A DNA stretch of 15,868 bases from Clostridiales bacterium (lineage in GTDB: Bacteria > Bacillota > Clostridia > Christensenellales > UMGS416), in the NCBI GenBank assembly GCA_012515725.1, contig JAAYXU010000184.1, forward strand, positions 1 through 15,868. The letters run 5' to 3'. Below are positions 6,966 through 13,910 of the stretch, one piece after another; position 1 is the first letter of the stretch, and every line of letters starts with the position of its first letter. The translations under genes were made by a program, and so were the position numbers. The notes beneath the pieces are model-generated. The model saw nothing but the letters and a program-made list of their open reading frames with translations. It made no database searches and had not been told where the DNA came from.

Positions 6966-7856
6966 ATGATACTGACGACCAAAAAACAGGGCGGGCGCAA
7001 CAGGATCGACGCATTCGATATCGTAGGATGCGTGGTGCTCATACTGTTCGCACTCATCATATTTTATCCATTCTATAACGCTGTGCTTACTTCGATCGTC
7101 ACGAGCAAGCAGTATATACTAAACCCCGCCATGCTCTATCCCCGCGACGTGACGCTCGATAACTACAGGCTGATATTTGAAAATCCGCTCATATGGAGCG
7201 GATACAAGAACACGCTCATCGTGGTCGCGTGCGGGGTCGTATACGGCATGGGCATGACCGTGTGCATGGCCTACGCCTTCTCGCGAAAAAGCTTTCCGGG
7301 CAAGCGTCCGCTGTTCCTGTTGGTTCTCTTCACGATGTTTTTCGGCGGTGGGCTCATACCGCTCTACCTGCTCATCAAGAACATGGGGCTCATCAACGAG
7401 CTGGGCGCCCTCATCCTAATAAACGGCGTTGTGCCCTATTACATGATAATACTCAAGAGCGGATTCGAGCAGATCCCTGAGAGCCTCGAGGAGGCGGCCA
7501 GGATCGAGGGAGCCAACGATATCGTCATATTCGCTCGGGTCATGCTGCCCCTTCAGATGGCGATGCTGGCCACGTTCACGCTGTTTATCGCCGTAGACCG
7601 CTGGAACGACTGGTTCCTGCCCATGCTCTTTATCAAGGAGGGGCGCAAGTTCACGCTGCAGGTGGTGCTGCGCTCCATCATATACGAGGCGACCAGCGAT
7701 GTGGACGCCGCTTCCAGCGCGTACTACGAGAATATTTTCTCCGACGGTATAAAAATCGCTGCGGTCGTGGTGACCATGCTGCCCATCATGTGCTTCTACC
7801 CATTCCTGCAGAAGCATTTCGTGAAGGGCGTACTCGTCGGTGCTGTGAAGATGTGA
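6966..7856 (+). CDS. carbohydrate ABC transporter permease, LplC-like (MalG-type)
   Basis: This 296-residue membrane protein is the partner of the preceding permease. The first helix is at about 19-40 (IVGCVVLILFALIIFYPFYN). A periplasmic-side segment NYRLIFENP follows. The EAA loop starts at residue 176 (EAARIEGANDIVIFARVMLP), then FIAVDRWNDWF and a C-terminal YPFLQKHFVKGVLVGAVK. All are typical of the LplC/MalG group. Its Shine-Dalgarno (GGAGGAG) starts at the stop codon of the upstream gene, so translation is coupled. No ATPase is encoded in the operon. In Firmicutes such importers usually share a general ATPase (MsmK/MsmX type) encoded elsewhere. Confidence 0.92.
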   Translation: MILTTKKQGGRNRIDAFDIVGCVVLILFALIIFYPFYNAVLTSIVTSKQYILNPAMLYPRDVTLDNYRLIFENPLIWSGYKNTLIVVACGVVYGMGMTVCMAYAFSRKSFPGKRPLFLLVLFTMFFGGGLIPLYLLIKNMGLINELGALILINGVVPYYMIILKSGFEQIPESLEEAARIEGANDIVIFARVMLPLQMAMLATFTLFIAVDRWNDWFLPMLFIKEGRKFTLQVVLRSIIYEATSDVDAASSAYYENIFSDGIKIAAVVVTMLPIMCFYPFLQKHFVKGVLVGAVKM

Positions 7857-7933
7857 CAGGCATAAACCAGCATAAAGGAGGGATCGACGCACAAAGCGAC
7901 CAATCAAATCCAGCTGTATTTACACGTGAACAA

Positions 7934-7942
7934 TGGTATAAT
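7934..7942 (+). promoter_or_regulatory. extended -10 element directly before the substrate-binding protein gene
   Basis: A perfect TATAAT (7937-7942) is preceded by TG in the extended -10 position (7934-7935). There is no good -35 at 16-18 nt. A start point about 7 nt downstream would fall inside the Shine-Dalgarno at 7946-7953, leaving a truncated leader. It may give extra expression of the binding protein or be fortuitous. The gap 7857-7960 also holds a second ribosome-site-like AAAGGAGGG (7875-7883) with no start codon at a suitable distance. Confidence 0.4.
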
Positions 7943-7960
7943 CAAAAAGGAGGAATCGTA

Positions 7961-9589
7961 ATGAAAAACCAAAGACTGTGGGCTTTGATGCTCACCGCGC
8001 TGATGCTGGCCGCCATGCTGGGCGGATGCACGCAGCCGTCGGGCGGCCCGACAGGCACTCCCGCTTCGACTAAACCCGCGGACACGAATCCCGCCGCAAA
8101 CCCGACCGACACGCCAGAGCCCGACCCATTTGCCGAACCGGTGCATTTCACAGGCAGCGCCGTACCCTATCTCTCCGATGGCGTGGACTATGGCCAGGAT
8201 GCAGTTTACGAGGCCCTCAGCGAAAAGTTCAACTTCACCTACCAGCTCTACCCGCTGACCTGGGACAACTGGGCGGAGAAGAATCGGATGTGGATCACCT
8301 CCGGAGAGATGCCCGACTTTACGATGTGGAACTTCAACTTCACCGAGTATGTGAACTATGCCGAGCAGGCGCTCATCGCTCCGATGCCCGAGGGCTGGGA
8401 TTCGGCGTACCCCAATCTCTATGCTATGGTCGACGCCACGGGGTTACGGGAGAAGGTCACTCTAGACGGGAAAATTTCCATCTTACCCAGAGCGACATTT
8501 AAGAACTTCGCTCCTATCCAGCGGGCGCTGAGTCATCAGAGTCTCATATACAGGGATGATTACCGCGAGCAGCTGGGCATGGACCCGATCGGCGACACAA
8601 TTACGCTGGAGCAGCTCAACGAATACCTGAGCGGATGCACCGAGCAGGGCCTTTCGCGGGTGGGCTTAAGCTCCAACTACGCGGGCATCGTACAGCTATT
8701 TGTCTCAATGCACGAGAGCGGCTTTAACACGTTCTTTGTCAAGGACGGTCAGTATGTATGGGGCCCGGCGCAGCCCGGAACGCTGGAAGGCATCAAGCTT
8801 CTCAAAGAGCAGTACGACGAGGGGATCATCGATCCCGACTTCTATCTGAACAACAGCAAGGAACACCGGGAGAAGTTCGCGGCGGGTATGATCCCGATGA
8901 TGTACGACGACGGGACCGTCAATAACCTGGATGGCAGGATTAACGAGTTCATCGCCGCCAATCCTGGCGCGGACGGGTACAACATGATCAAAATGACGAC
9001 CGCGGTCGGGCCCGACGGCAAGTGGCACGGCACAGAGAGCGGAAACTTCTGGGCCTCCACTATCTTCAAGCCCGACATCGAGGAAGAGGTACATAACCGT
9101 ATACTTGCGCTGCTCGACTATGTGTGCACCGTAGAGGGACAGGAGCTCGTCCAGCTGGGCATAGAGGGGACCGACTGGGAGCGCAACGCAGACGGATCCT
9201 ACGCGATCCTCCGGCCCAAGAACGAGGACGGAACATATCCTCTGCTGCGCAACATCTATCCTTCGTGCGCCCTTTGGTATCAGTTCGGCGTGCTGGTCGA
9301 CGATTTCAGCTTTGTCGACCCGACCCGGGATACGCGGGTGGTTGACTCTGTCATCAGTATGTACAAGACCAGGGAACAGAACGGCAACTTCCTGGAGTTC
9401 GATCCGGATTACCAATTCTTCGTCAGCGACGCAAAATCGGTCTATAGTGTGGATGTGGCAAGCGAGATAGTCCGCATCATTATGACCGATGGAGTCGATA
9501 TCGATGCCGAGTGGGCCAAATTCATCGAGACACAGAAACCCATGTGGGAGCCTGTGCTCAATGATCTAAACGAAGCCTTCGGCAGCTAA
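7961..9589 (+). CDS. substrate-binding lipoprotein of the sugar ABC importer, LplA/YtcQ-like
   Basis: This 542-residue lipoprotein has a signal peptide ending in the lipobox MLGGC, with Cys23 as the lipidated residue. A Pro/Thr/Ala-rich linker to about residue 57 puts the binding domain away from the membrane. The mature part resembles large family-1 extracellular solute-binding proteins of the LplA group: many aromatic residues (LTWDNWAEKNRMW, MPDFTMWNFNF), then a long C-terminal lobe with NRILALLDYVCTVEGQELVQLGIEGTDWE. The ATG at 7961 has AAAGGAGG 7 nt upstream. A longer in-frame start at 7790 is rejected because it overlaps the permease and hides the lipobox. It should capture the ligand outside the cell and deliver it to the two permeases. 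The length fits LplA/YtcQ proteins, which are larger than typical sugar-binding proteins. Confidence 0.92.
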   Translation: MKNQRLWALMLTALMLAAMLGGCTQPSGGPTGTPASTKPADTNPAANPTDTPEPDPFAEPVHFTGSAVPYLSDGVDYGQDAVYEALSEKFNFTYQLYPLTWDNWAEKNRMWITSGEMPDFTMWNFNFTEYVNYAEQALIAPMPEGWDSAYPNLYAMVDATGLREKVTLDGKISILPRATFKNFAPIQRALSHQSLIYRDDYREQLGMDPIGDTITLEQLNEYLSGCTEQGLSRVGLSSNYAGIVQLFVSMHESGFNTFFVKDGQYVWGPAQPGTLEGIKLLKEQYDEGIIDPDFYLNNSKEHREKFAAGMIPMMYDDGTVNNLDGRINEFIAANPGADGYNMIKMTTAVGPDGKWHGTESGNFWASTIFKPDIEEEVHNRILALLDYVCTVEGQELVQLGIEGTDWERNADGSYAILRPKNEDGTYPLLRNIYPSCALWYQFGVLVDDFSFVDPTRDTRVVDSVISMYKTREQNGNFLEFDPDYQFFVSDAKSVYSVDVASEIVRIIMTDGVDIDAEWAKFIETQKPMWEPVLNDLNEAFGS

Positions 9590-9598
9590 AACCTTGCG

Positions 9599-9629
9599 GG
9601 GACGGGGCGCTGCCGACTGGCGGCGTCCC
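9599..9629 (+). other. intergenic GC-rich hairpin between binding-protein and regulator genes
   Basis: GGGAC (9599-9603) pairs with GTCCC (9625-9629). Inside it GCTGCC (9609-9614) pairs with GGCGGC (9619-9624), with one G-T pair and a 4-nt loop. A 5-nt bulge lies on the left arm. No T-run follows, so it is more likely a 3'-end mRNA stabiliser or partial attenuator than a full terminator. It would let the binding protein be made in excess of the regulator. Confidence 0.45.
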
Positions 9630-9661
9630 GTGCTTATAGAAAGACCGACAGGAGTAACGTC

Positions 9662-10414
9662 ATGAACCGGTACAAGGCGATCATCATCGACGACGACCCC
9701 TGGACGCTCATAGATATCAGGGCTTGCTTTCCCTTTGAAACAAACGGGTTCTCGGTCGTAGCCGAGTGCGGAAGCGCCGAAGCCGCGCTGCCCGTCATAC
9801 TCGCGCACCGGCCCGAACTGGTGATAACCGATATTAGGATGGAGCGTGGAAGCGGACTAGAGCTCATCAGAGCCTGCCGCGAGCGGGGGCTTTCAAACCT
9901 GTTTATCATTTTGAGCGGATACGACAACTTCGAGTATGCCCGGGAAGCGGTGGAGCTAGGCGCTTTTCGCTATATGCTCAAGCCCATCAGCGACAGCGAA
10001 GCCCAGCAGGTCATGCAGCAGGCGGCCGACCGCTTGGCGCAGATGAAGGAGCGGGGAAAAGGCGCAGCCGCAGAGTTCGCCGACGAGGGCGATACTTTTG
10101 AGCGTATTATCGGCTATCTGGAGCGCCACAGTGATGAGAATATCACGCTCGACGAGCTGTCGCGCACCTTTTTCATAAACCGCACATACATATGCGATCT
10201 CTTCCGCAAGCGCTCCGTCAAGACGCTCACCGAGCATTTGTCGGATATTCGCGTACGCAAGGCCTGCTCGCTTCTCAAAAGCACGACGCTTCCCATCAGC
10301 ACGGTAGCGCTGCGCGTCGGATTTGATGACGCCCGATATTTTTCCAGGGTTTTTAAGTCGATAATGGGTACGACTCCCTTTGAGTACCGCACCGCGAACA
10401 GGGAACATGCGTAA
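9662..10414 (+). CDS. YesN-type response regulator with AraC-family DNA-binding domain
   Basis: The receiver domain (about 1-120) has the acidic triad Asp10-Asp12 in IIIDDDP, phosphoacceptor Asp57 in ITDIRM, Ser85 in LSGYDNFEYA and Lys107 in MLKPIS. After a short linker, an AraC-type domain (about 147-245) has two helix-turn-helix units, near 163-185 (LDELSRTFFINRTYICDLF) and 211-233 (ISTVALRVGFDDARYFSRV). It is 250 residues long, whereas many YesN proteins exceed 500 because of a long central linker, so this is a compact form. CAGGAG lies 7 nt before the ATG. It is the last gene of the importer operon and should pair with the YesM-type kinase encoded at 3998-5830. The probable target is the divergent promoter region at 5831-6011. 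Confidence 0.92.
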   Translation: MNRYKAIIIDDDPWTLIDIRACFPFETNGFSVVAECGSAEAALPVILAHRPELVITDIRMERGSGLELIRACRERGLSNLFIILSGYDNFEYAREAVELGAFRYMLKPISDSEAQQVMQQAADRLAQMKERGKGAAAEFADEGDTFERIIGYLERHSDENITLDELSRTFFINRTYICDLFRKRSVKTLTEHLSDIRVRKACSLLKSTTLPISTVALRVGFDDARYFSRVFKSIMGTTPFEYRTANREHA

Positions 10415-10431
10415 ATAGCAGTCCGCTATGG

Positions 10432-10461
10432 TCACATATACTTACATATTGCTTACATACT
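10432..10461 (+). promoter_or_regulatory. three ACA-core direct repeats, candidate OmpR/PhoB-type operator
   Basis: TCACATATA, TTACATATT and TTACATACT place their ACAT cores at 10434, 10444 and 10455, spacings of 10 and 11 bp. One-turn direct repeats with a T-x-ACA core resemble the sites bound by PhoB/PhoP-family regulators. They lie 15 nt upstream of the -35 of the response-regulator gene, fitting autoregulation. The surrounding 10415-10523 gap has no small gene. It does contain a weak 5-bp hairpin at 10415-10429. Confidence 0.55.
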
Positions 10462-10475
10462 GCGCCGGGAGTGAG

Positions 10476-10505
10476 TTGTCCCCCTAACAGACTATATGGT
10501 AAACT
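10476..10505 (+). promoter_or_regulatory. probable promoter of the OmpR-type two-component operon
   Basis: TTGTCC (10476-10481) and TAAACT (10500-10505) each match 4 of 6 consensus bases with an 18-nt spacer. A TG extended -10 dinucleotide lies at 10497-10498. The regulator's Shine-Dalgarno GGGGGAGGG follows at 10509-10517, so the leader would be very short. Confidence 0.4.
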
Positions 10506-10523
10506 GATGGGGGAGGGTCTCGT

Positions 10524-11183
10524 ATGTACCAGATACTGCTGGCGGAGGACGATCCTTCGATTTGCGAGCTTATTCATATGAATCTCACGATATCGGGCTA
10601 TCTGTGCGATACCGCTATGGATGGAGAGCAGGCGCTCGCGGCGATCGGGCGGCGGCGGTACGACCTGGCGCTCCTGGATATCATGCTGCCCGAGATCGAC
10701 GGCTACGAGCTGCTCGCGCATATGCGCAGGCACGACATACCCGTCATCTATGTGTCGGCGAAAAGCGACGTCGCCGACCGTGTGCGCGGCCTGCGGCTGG
10801 GCGCCGAGGATTATATTGTCAAGCCGTTTGATATACTCGAGCTGCTGGTGCGCATGGAGAAGGTTCTGAGCCGCAATAATGCCGCTCCCCGCCCGCTGTG
10901 CGTGGGCGGTGTGACCGTCTGGGAAGCTGAGCGGAGGGTGCGGGTGAACGGTCAGGACGTGGACTTAAAGCCGATGGAGTTCGCGCTCATGCTCATGTTC
11001 ATGAAGCATCCCAATATCGTCATGACGCGGGAACAGCTGCTGCGCGAGGTCTGGGGCGACGAGTTCTTCGGAGAGACGCGCACCGTTGACAGCCATGTAG
11101 CCGCGCTGCGCAAAAAGCTTGATTGGTCAGACAGTATCGTGACCGTGCATCGTGTCGGGTACAGGCTGGAGGCGGGCCGATGA
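10524..11183 (+). CDS. OmpR/PhoB-family response regulator
   Basis: The protein is 219 residues, a normal length. The receiver domain has Glu8-Asp9-Asp10, phosphoacceptor Asp52 in LLDIMLPEIDGYELL, Ser78 and Lys100 in YIVKPFD. The winged-helix domain covers about 128-216, with the recognition helix around TVDSHVAALRKKL (188-200) and the terminal wing VHRVGYRL. It should be a cytosolic transcription factor phosphorylated by the kinase encoded next to it. The kinase ATG overlaps this gene's TGA in an ATGA junction, so the pair is translationally coupled. GGGGGAGGG lies 6 nt before the ATG. The ACA-core repeats at 10432-10461 and 12585-12618 are its likely sites. Confidence 0.95.
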   Translation: MYQILLAEDDPSICELIHMNLTISGYLCDTAMDGEQALAAIGRRRYDLALLDIMLPEIDGYELLAHMRRHDIPVIYVSAKSDVADRVRGLRLGAEDYIVKPFDILELLVRMEKVLSRNNAAPRPLCVGGVTVWEAERRVRVNGQDVDLKPMEFALMLMFMKHPNIVMTREQLLREVWGDEFFGETRTVDSHVAALRKKLDWSDSIVTVHRVGYRLEAGR

Positions 11184-12616
11184 GACTCTGGATGAAGCTG
11201 ACGGCGCTTTCGGCGGCGGTCATATTCGTCGCCCTGGGCGTATCGATAGCGGTTTTCACCGCCGCGCAGCAGGCCGCGCTCCGGCGCACCGACGATGAGA
11301 GCGCGCGCAGGGCTCTGCGCCTTTTTTGCGTGAACGTGACCTCGGTCGTCAGCGGAGATAATTCCCGGATGCCAAGGGTGTCTTTGCGCAGCATAATAGA
11401 CTTTTATTTCGCCTTTTACGCGCACCTGCTGGCCGATGACAGCGTCTACTATTCGCTGTCACAGGGCGGGCGCTATCTGCACAACTTGTGTCCATACGAT
11501 CCCGCGTCGCTGTTCGAGCCGGGCGGGGTGCCCAGCCTCGTCGAGGTGACTCAGGGGCTGGCCGAGATCCCCGTACTGCGCGTGCCCGCCGACGGCGCCG
11601 CGGCGCTCGCCGCCGCGTGCAGTTTCCGAGAATCGGGGCAGGACTTTACCGCCTATATATGCGTGGACGTATCGGAAACCGACGCGAGAATCGCGAGGAT
11701 GCGGTGGCTTTCGGCGCTCATACTGTCGCTTGCGTGCCTGTGCGCGGCCGCACTGACGGCCGCGCTTATGCGGCTTGCGCTGCGCCCGGTGCGCGCGCTC
11801 ACCGACGCCGCGCTACGGATCGCGAGCGGCGACTATGAAAAGCGCACTTCCGTTGCCGCTGGGGACGAAATAGGCAGTCTGTCGGCTGCGTTCGACCGCA
11901 TGGCCGACTCCATCGAGGACAAAATCCGTTCGCTGGACGCGCAGCTAAAGAAAAAGCAGCTGTTGCTGGGTGCGCTGGCCCACGAAATCAGGACGCCAAT
12001 GACCGCCATAATAGGCTACGCGGACAGCCTGGCGCACATGCCGCTCACGGGAGAGCAGCGGGACGCCTGCGCGCAGCGGATACTGGACGCCGGACGGCAT
12101 ACGCAGACTCTCTGCCGCAAGCTCATGGAGTTTATTGGCCTGACCGAGGACGGGCGGATCGAAAGGAAACGCTTTCCGGCAGACCGTCTGGCCGACGCGC
12201 TCCGCCGGGCCTACCCGCCGAACGTGTCGGTCACCTGCGAAACCTTCGATCTCAACGCCGACGAAATGCTGCTATTGTCGCTTATAGGCAATCTCATTGA
12301 TAACGCGGTCAAGGCCTCGCCCGAGGACGCGCCTGTCGATGTGCGCATAGGAGGGGACGAGGGCAGGGCGTACATCACCGTAACCGACTCGGGCCGGGGG
12401 ATCCCTCCGGATGTCGTCAGCCTTGTCACAGAGCCATTCTACCGGGTGGACAGGGCCCGCTCTCGAAGGAGCGGCGGCTCGGGGCTCGGGCTGGCGCTGT
12501 GCCAGCTCATTGCCGAGCGGCATGGCGGATCTCTTGCGATCGACAGCAGGCCCGGCGCGGGAACGCGCGTTACGGTTACGATTTCACAAATTGATGACAT
12601 TTCGCCCACAAATTGA
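11180..12616 (+). CDS. HisKA/HATPase membrane sensor histidine kinase (partner of the OmpR-type regulator)
   Basis: This 478-residue kinase has helix 1 at about 6-28, an extracellular sensor of about 145 residues, helix 2 at about 176-200 and a HAMP domain at about 201-252 (RPVRALTDAALRIASGDY). HisKA has His268 in LAHEIRTPMTAIIGY. The ATPase domain has N box NLIDNAVKAS (Asn371/Asn375), G1 box DSGRGIP, F box EPFYRVD and G2 box SGGSGLGLALCQLI. All motifs are intact. The start at 11180 overlaps the regulator stop by 4 nt, with GGAGG 7 nt upstream. A longer frame from 11123 is rejected. The sensor region has Cys50, Cys104, Cys147 and Cys161 but no domain I recognise. The last 11 codons lie over the operator-like repeat at 12585-12618. 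Confidence 0.95.
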   Translation: MRLWMKLTALSAAVIFVALGVSIAVFTAAQQAALRRTDDESARRALRLFCVNVTSVVSGDNSRMPRVSLRSIIDFYFAFYAHLLADDSVYYSLSQGGRYLHNLCPYDPASLFEPGGVPSLVEVTQGLAEIPVLRVPADGAAALAAACSFRESGQDFTAYICVDVSETDARIARMRWLSALILSLACLCAAALTAALMRLALRPVRALTDAALRIASGDYEKRTSVAAGDEIGSLSAAFDRMADSIEDKIRSLDAQLKKKQLLLGALAHEIRTPMTAIIGYADSLAHMPLTGEQRDACAQRILDAGRHTQTLCRKLMEFIGLTEDGRIERKRFPADRLADALRRAYPPNVSVTCETFDLNADEMLLLSLIGNLIDNAVKASPEDAPVDVRIGGDEGRAYITVTDSGRGIPPDVVSLVTEPFYRVDRARSRRSGGSGLGLALCQLIAERHGGSLAIDSRPGAGTRVTVTISQIDDISPTN

Positions 12617-12618
12617 TG
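12585..12618 (+). promoter_or_regulatory. second set of three ACA-core direct repeats at 11-bp phasing
   Basis: ACAAATT at 12586, ACATTTC at 12597 and ACAAATT at 12608 are spaced exactly 11 bp. The outer two are part of an identical 12-mer, CACAAATTGATG (12585-12596 and 12607-12618). The set ends at the base before the candidate -35 at 12619 and shares core and phasing with the repeats at 10432-10461. It lies over the end of the kinase gene. Confidence 0.6.
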
Positions 12619-12647
12619 CGGACAGGCTCTCGCTCCTGTTGTACACT
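12619..12647 (+). promoter_or_regulatory. probable regulated promoter for the lipoprotein-ABC genes
   Basis: CGGACA (12619-12624) and TACACT (12642-12647) each match 4 of 6 consensus bases at an optimal 17-nt spacing. The -35 directly abuts the direct-repeat array, a class II activator layout. The following GGAGGTGAT (12653-12661) is a near-perfect ribosome site for the gene at 12667. Confidence 0.45.
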
Positions 12648-12666
12648 GTCGGGGAGGTGATTTGGC

Positions 12667-13908
12667 ATGAAAGGGATACGCCGCGCTGCGCTGATTGCCG
12701 CGGTGCTTATGTGGCTCGCGTCGGGCTGCGAGCCCGCCGATACGCCGCCCGAAGGAGTGACTCCGTCGCCGATCGTGCCGCCGCGTCAAAAGCTGGCCGA
12801 GCGGCTGGGCGCGCCCGCGACCTACGAGGCGAGCTACCGGTCGGATACCGGTGTGTCGGTTATTACCGTCAATGCCGATGTGTTTGTGCCCGACGCTTCC
12901 ACGGTCGATATCATAGAAGCGGTCCCGAGGCCCTTTTCCGACGAGGAGGTGCTCGCGTTTATCGAACGGCACCGCGAGGGTCTTGTCTGGACCGATCAGA
13001 AAACCAAGAAGGAGTATGACGGGCACGGCTTTGAGATAGACGGCGCGTTTACGGGCTCGGATATCGGGTTTACGATGCATTCTCTGTGGGTCTATAATAA
13101 GGACGAGTTTTACAATAATGATGGCGATTACTATTCGATTCACGCGCATTATGGCATTGATAATCGGACCGGGAAACTGGCGTGGGAGCCGCAGCTCGAG
13201 TATATTAAAAGCCGCTTCAACCTTGGAATTACCGATCTCATGCCGCTGACCGACGGCAGGGCCGAGGGGTGCACGATCACGCTGGAGGAGGCGCGCGCCT
13301 TTGCCGACGCGCAGGCCCATGCGCTCAGCGCTGACTACGAAATGACAGGCTGTGGCCAGCTTCCGGTCATGGAGACAGTGGGCAATCCCCGGTACTACAT
13401 ATTCCGGTATACGCGCCATATGGGCGGCATACCCGTCAGCGACCACTACGGCGGTGAGAGCTGCGATAACGAATACGACTTCACGTCGGGCCTTGGCGTC
13501 ATGACGATCATCGTGCGTGATGAGGGCGTATGCTTTGTGAGCTACAGCAACCCCTACGATGTGGGCGAGGTCATTGAGAAGGACTGCGAGCTGCTATCCT
13601 TCGACGAGATCATGGACATATTCGCGAGGGTGGGTCTCCTGAGCATACAGCATCTGGAGCGGTATCCCGATCTTAAGGAAAACACATTAGAGGTATACAG
13701 GATCGCATTCGGCTACATGGCCGTGCGCCAGCCCGACGACGTGGACGCCTACTATTATATTCCCGTGTGGGATTTTTACGGACACCGCGTGCTGTACGGC
13801 ACCGGCGGATACGCGCACGGGAAGGAATTTGGGAAGATATGGGGCAGGTCGGAGCTGACGATCAACGCGATCGACGGCACGGTCATCGACCGCCGGTACG
13901 GGTACTAG
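12667..13908 (+). CDS. large lipoprotein of unknown function in a two-component/ABC operon
   Basis: This 413-residue protein has a signal peptide ending LASGC (lipidated Cys21), followed by a short Pro-rich linker. The mature protein is soluble, acidic and rich in aromatic residues. Features include DDVDAYYYIPVWDFYG near the C-terminus and a final INAIDGTVIDRRYGY, reminiscent of the last strand of PepSY/YycI-like folds (DG-x-hydrophobic repeats). I do not recognise a named family with certainty; it resembles uncharacterised Clostridia lipoproteins near two-component systems (DUF6034-like is a guess). The GGAGGTGAT ribosome site is close to ideal, and the gene probably has its own regulated promoter. 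It is followed 2 nt later by membrane genes of an ABC exporter. Plausible roles are an accessory sensor for the kinase or a substrate-handling partner of the exporter. Confidence 0.8.
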   Translation: MKGIRRAALIAAVLMWLASGCEPADTPPEGVTPSPIVPPRQKLAERLGAPATYEASYRSDTGVSVITVNADVFVPDASTVDIIEAVPRPFSDEEVLAFIERHREGLVWTDQKTKKEYDGHGFEIDGAFTGSDIGFTMHSLWVYNKDEFYNNDGDYYSIHAHYGIDNRTGKLAWEPQLEYIKSRFNLGITDLMPLTDGRAEGCTITLEEARAFADAQAHALSADYEMTGCGQLPVMETVGNPRYYIFRYTRHMGGIPVSDHYGGESCDNEYDFTSGLGVMTIIVRDEGVCFVSYSNPYDVGEVIEKDCELLSFDEIMDIFARVGLLSIQHLERYPDLKENTLEVYRIAFGYMAVRQPDDVDAYYYIPVWDFYGHRVLYGTGGYAHGKEFGKIWGRSELTINAIDGTVIDRRYGY

Positions 13909-13910
13909 CC

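Noticed and set aside
7790..7960. Longer start for the substrate-binding protein
   Set aside because: It overlaps the permease gene and would bury the lipoprotein signal peptide. The ATG at 7961 has an ideal ribosome site.
10415..10429. ATAGC-N5-GCTAT hairpin after the YesN-type gene as a terminator
   Set aside because: The stem has only 5 bp, is AT-rich and has no following T-run.
12439..13446. 335-codon minus-strand open frame
   Set aside because: It is antisense to the kinase end and the lipoprotein, both supported by motifs and ribosome sites. The product is His/Arg-rich and unrecognisable.
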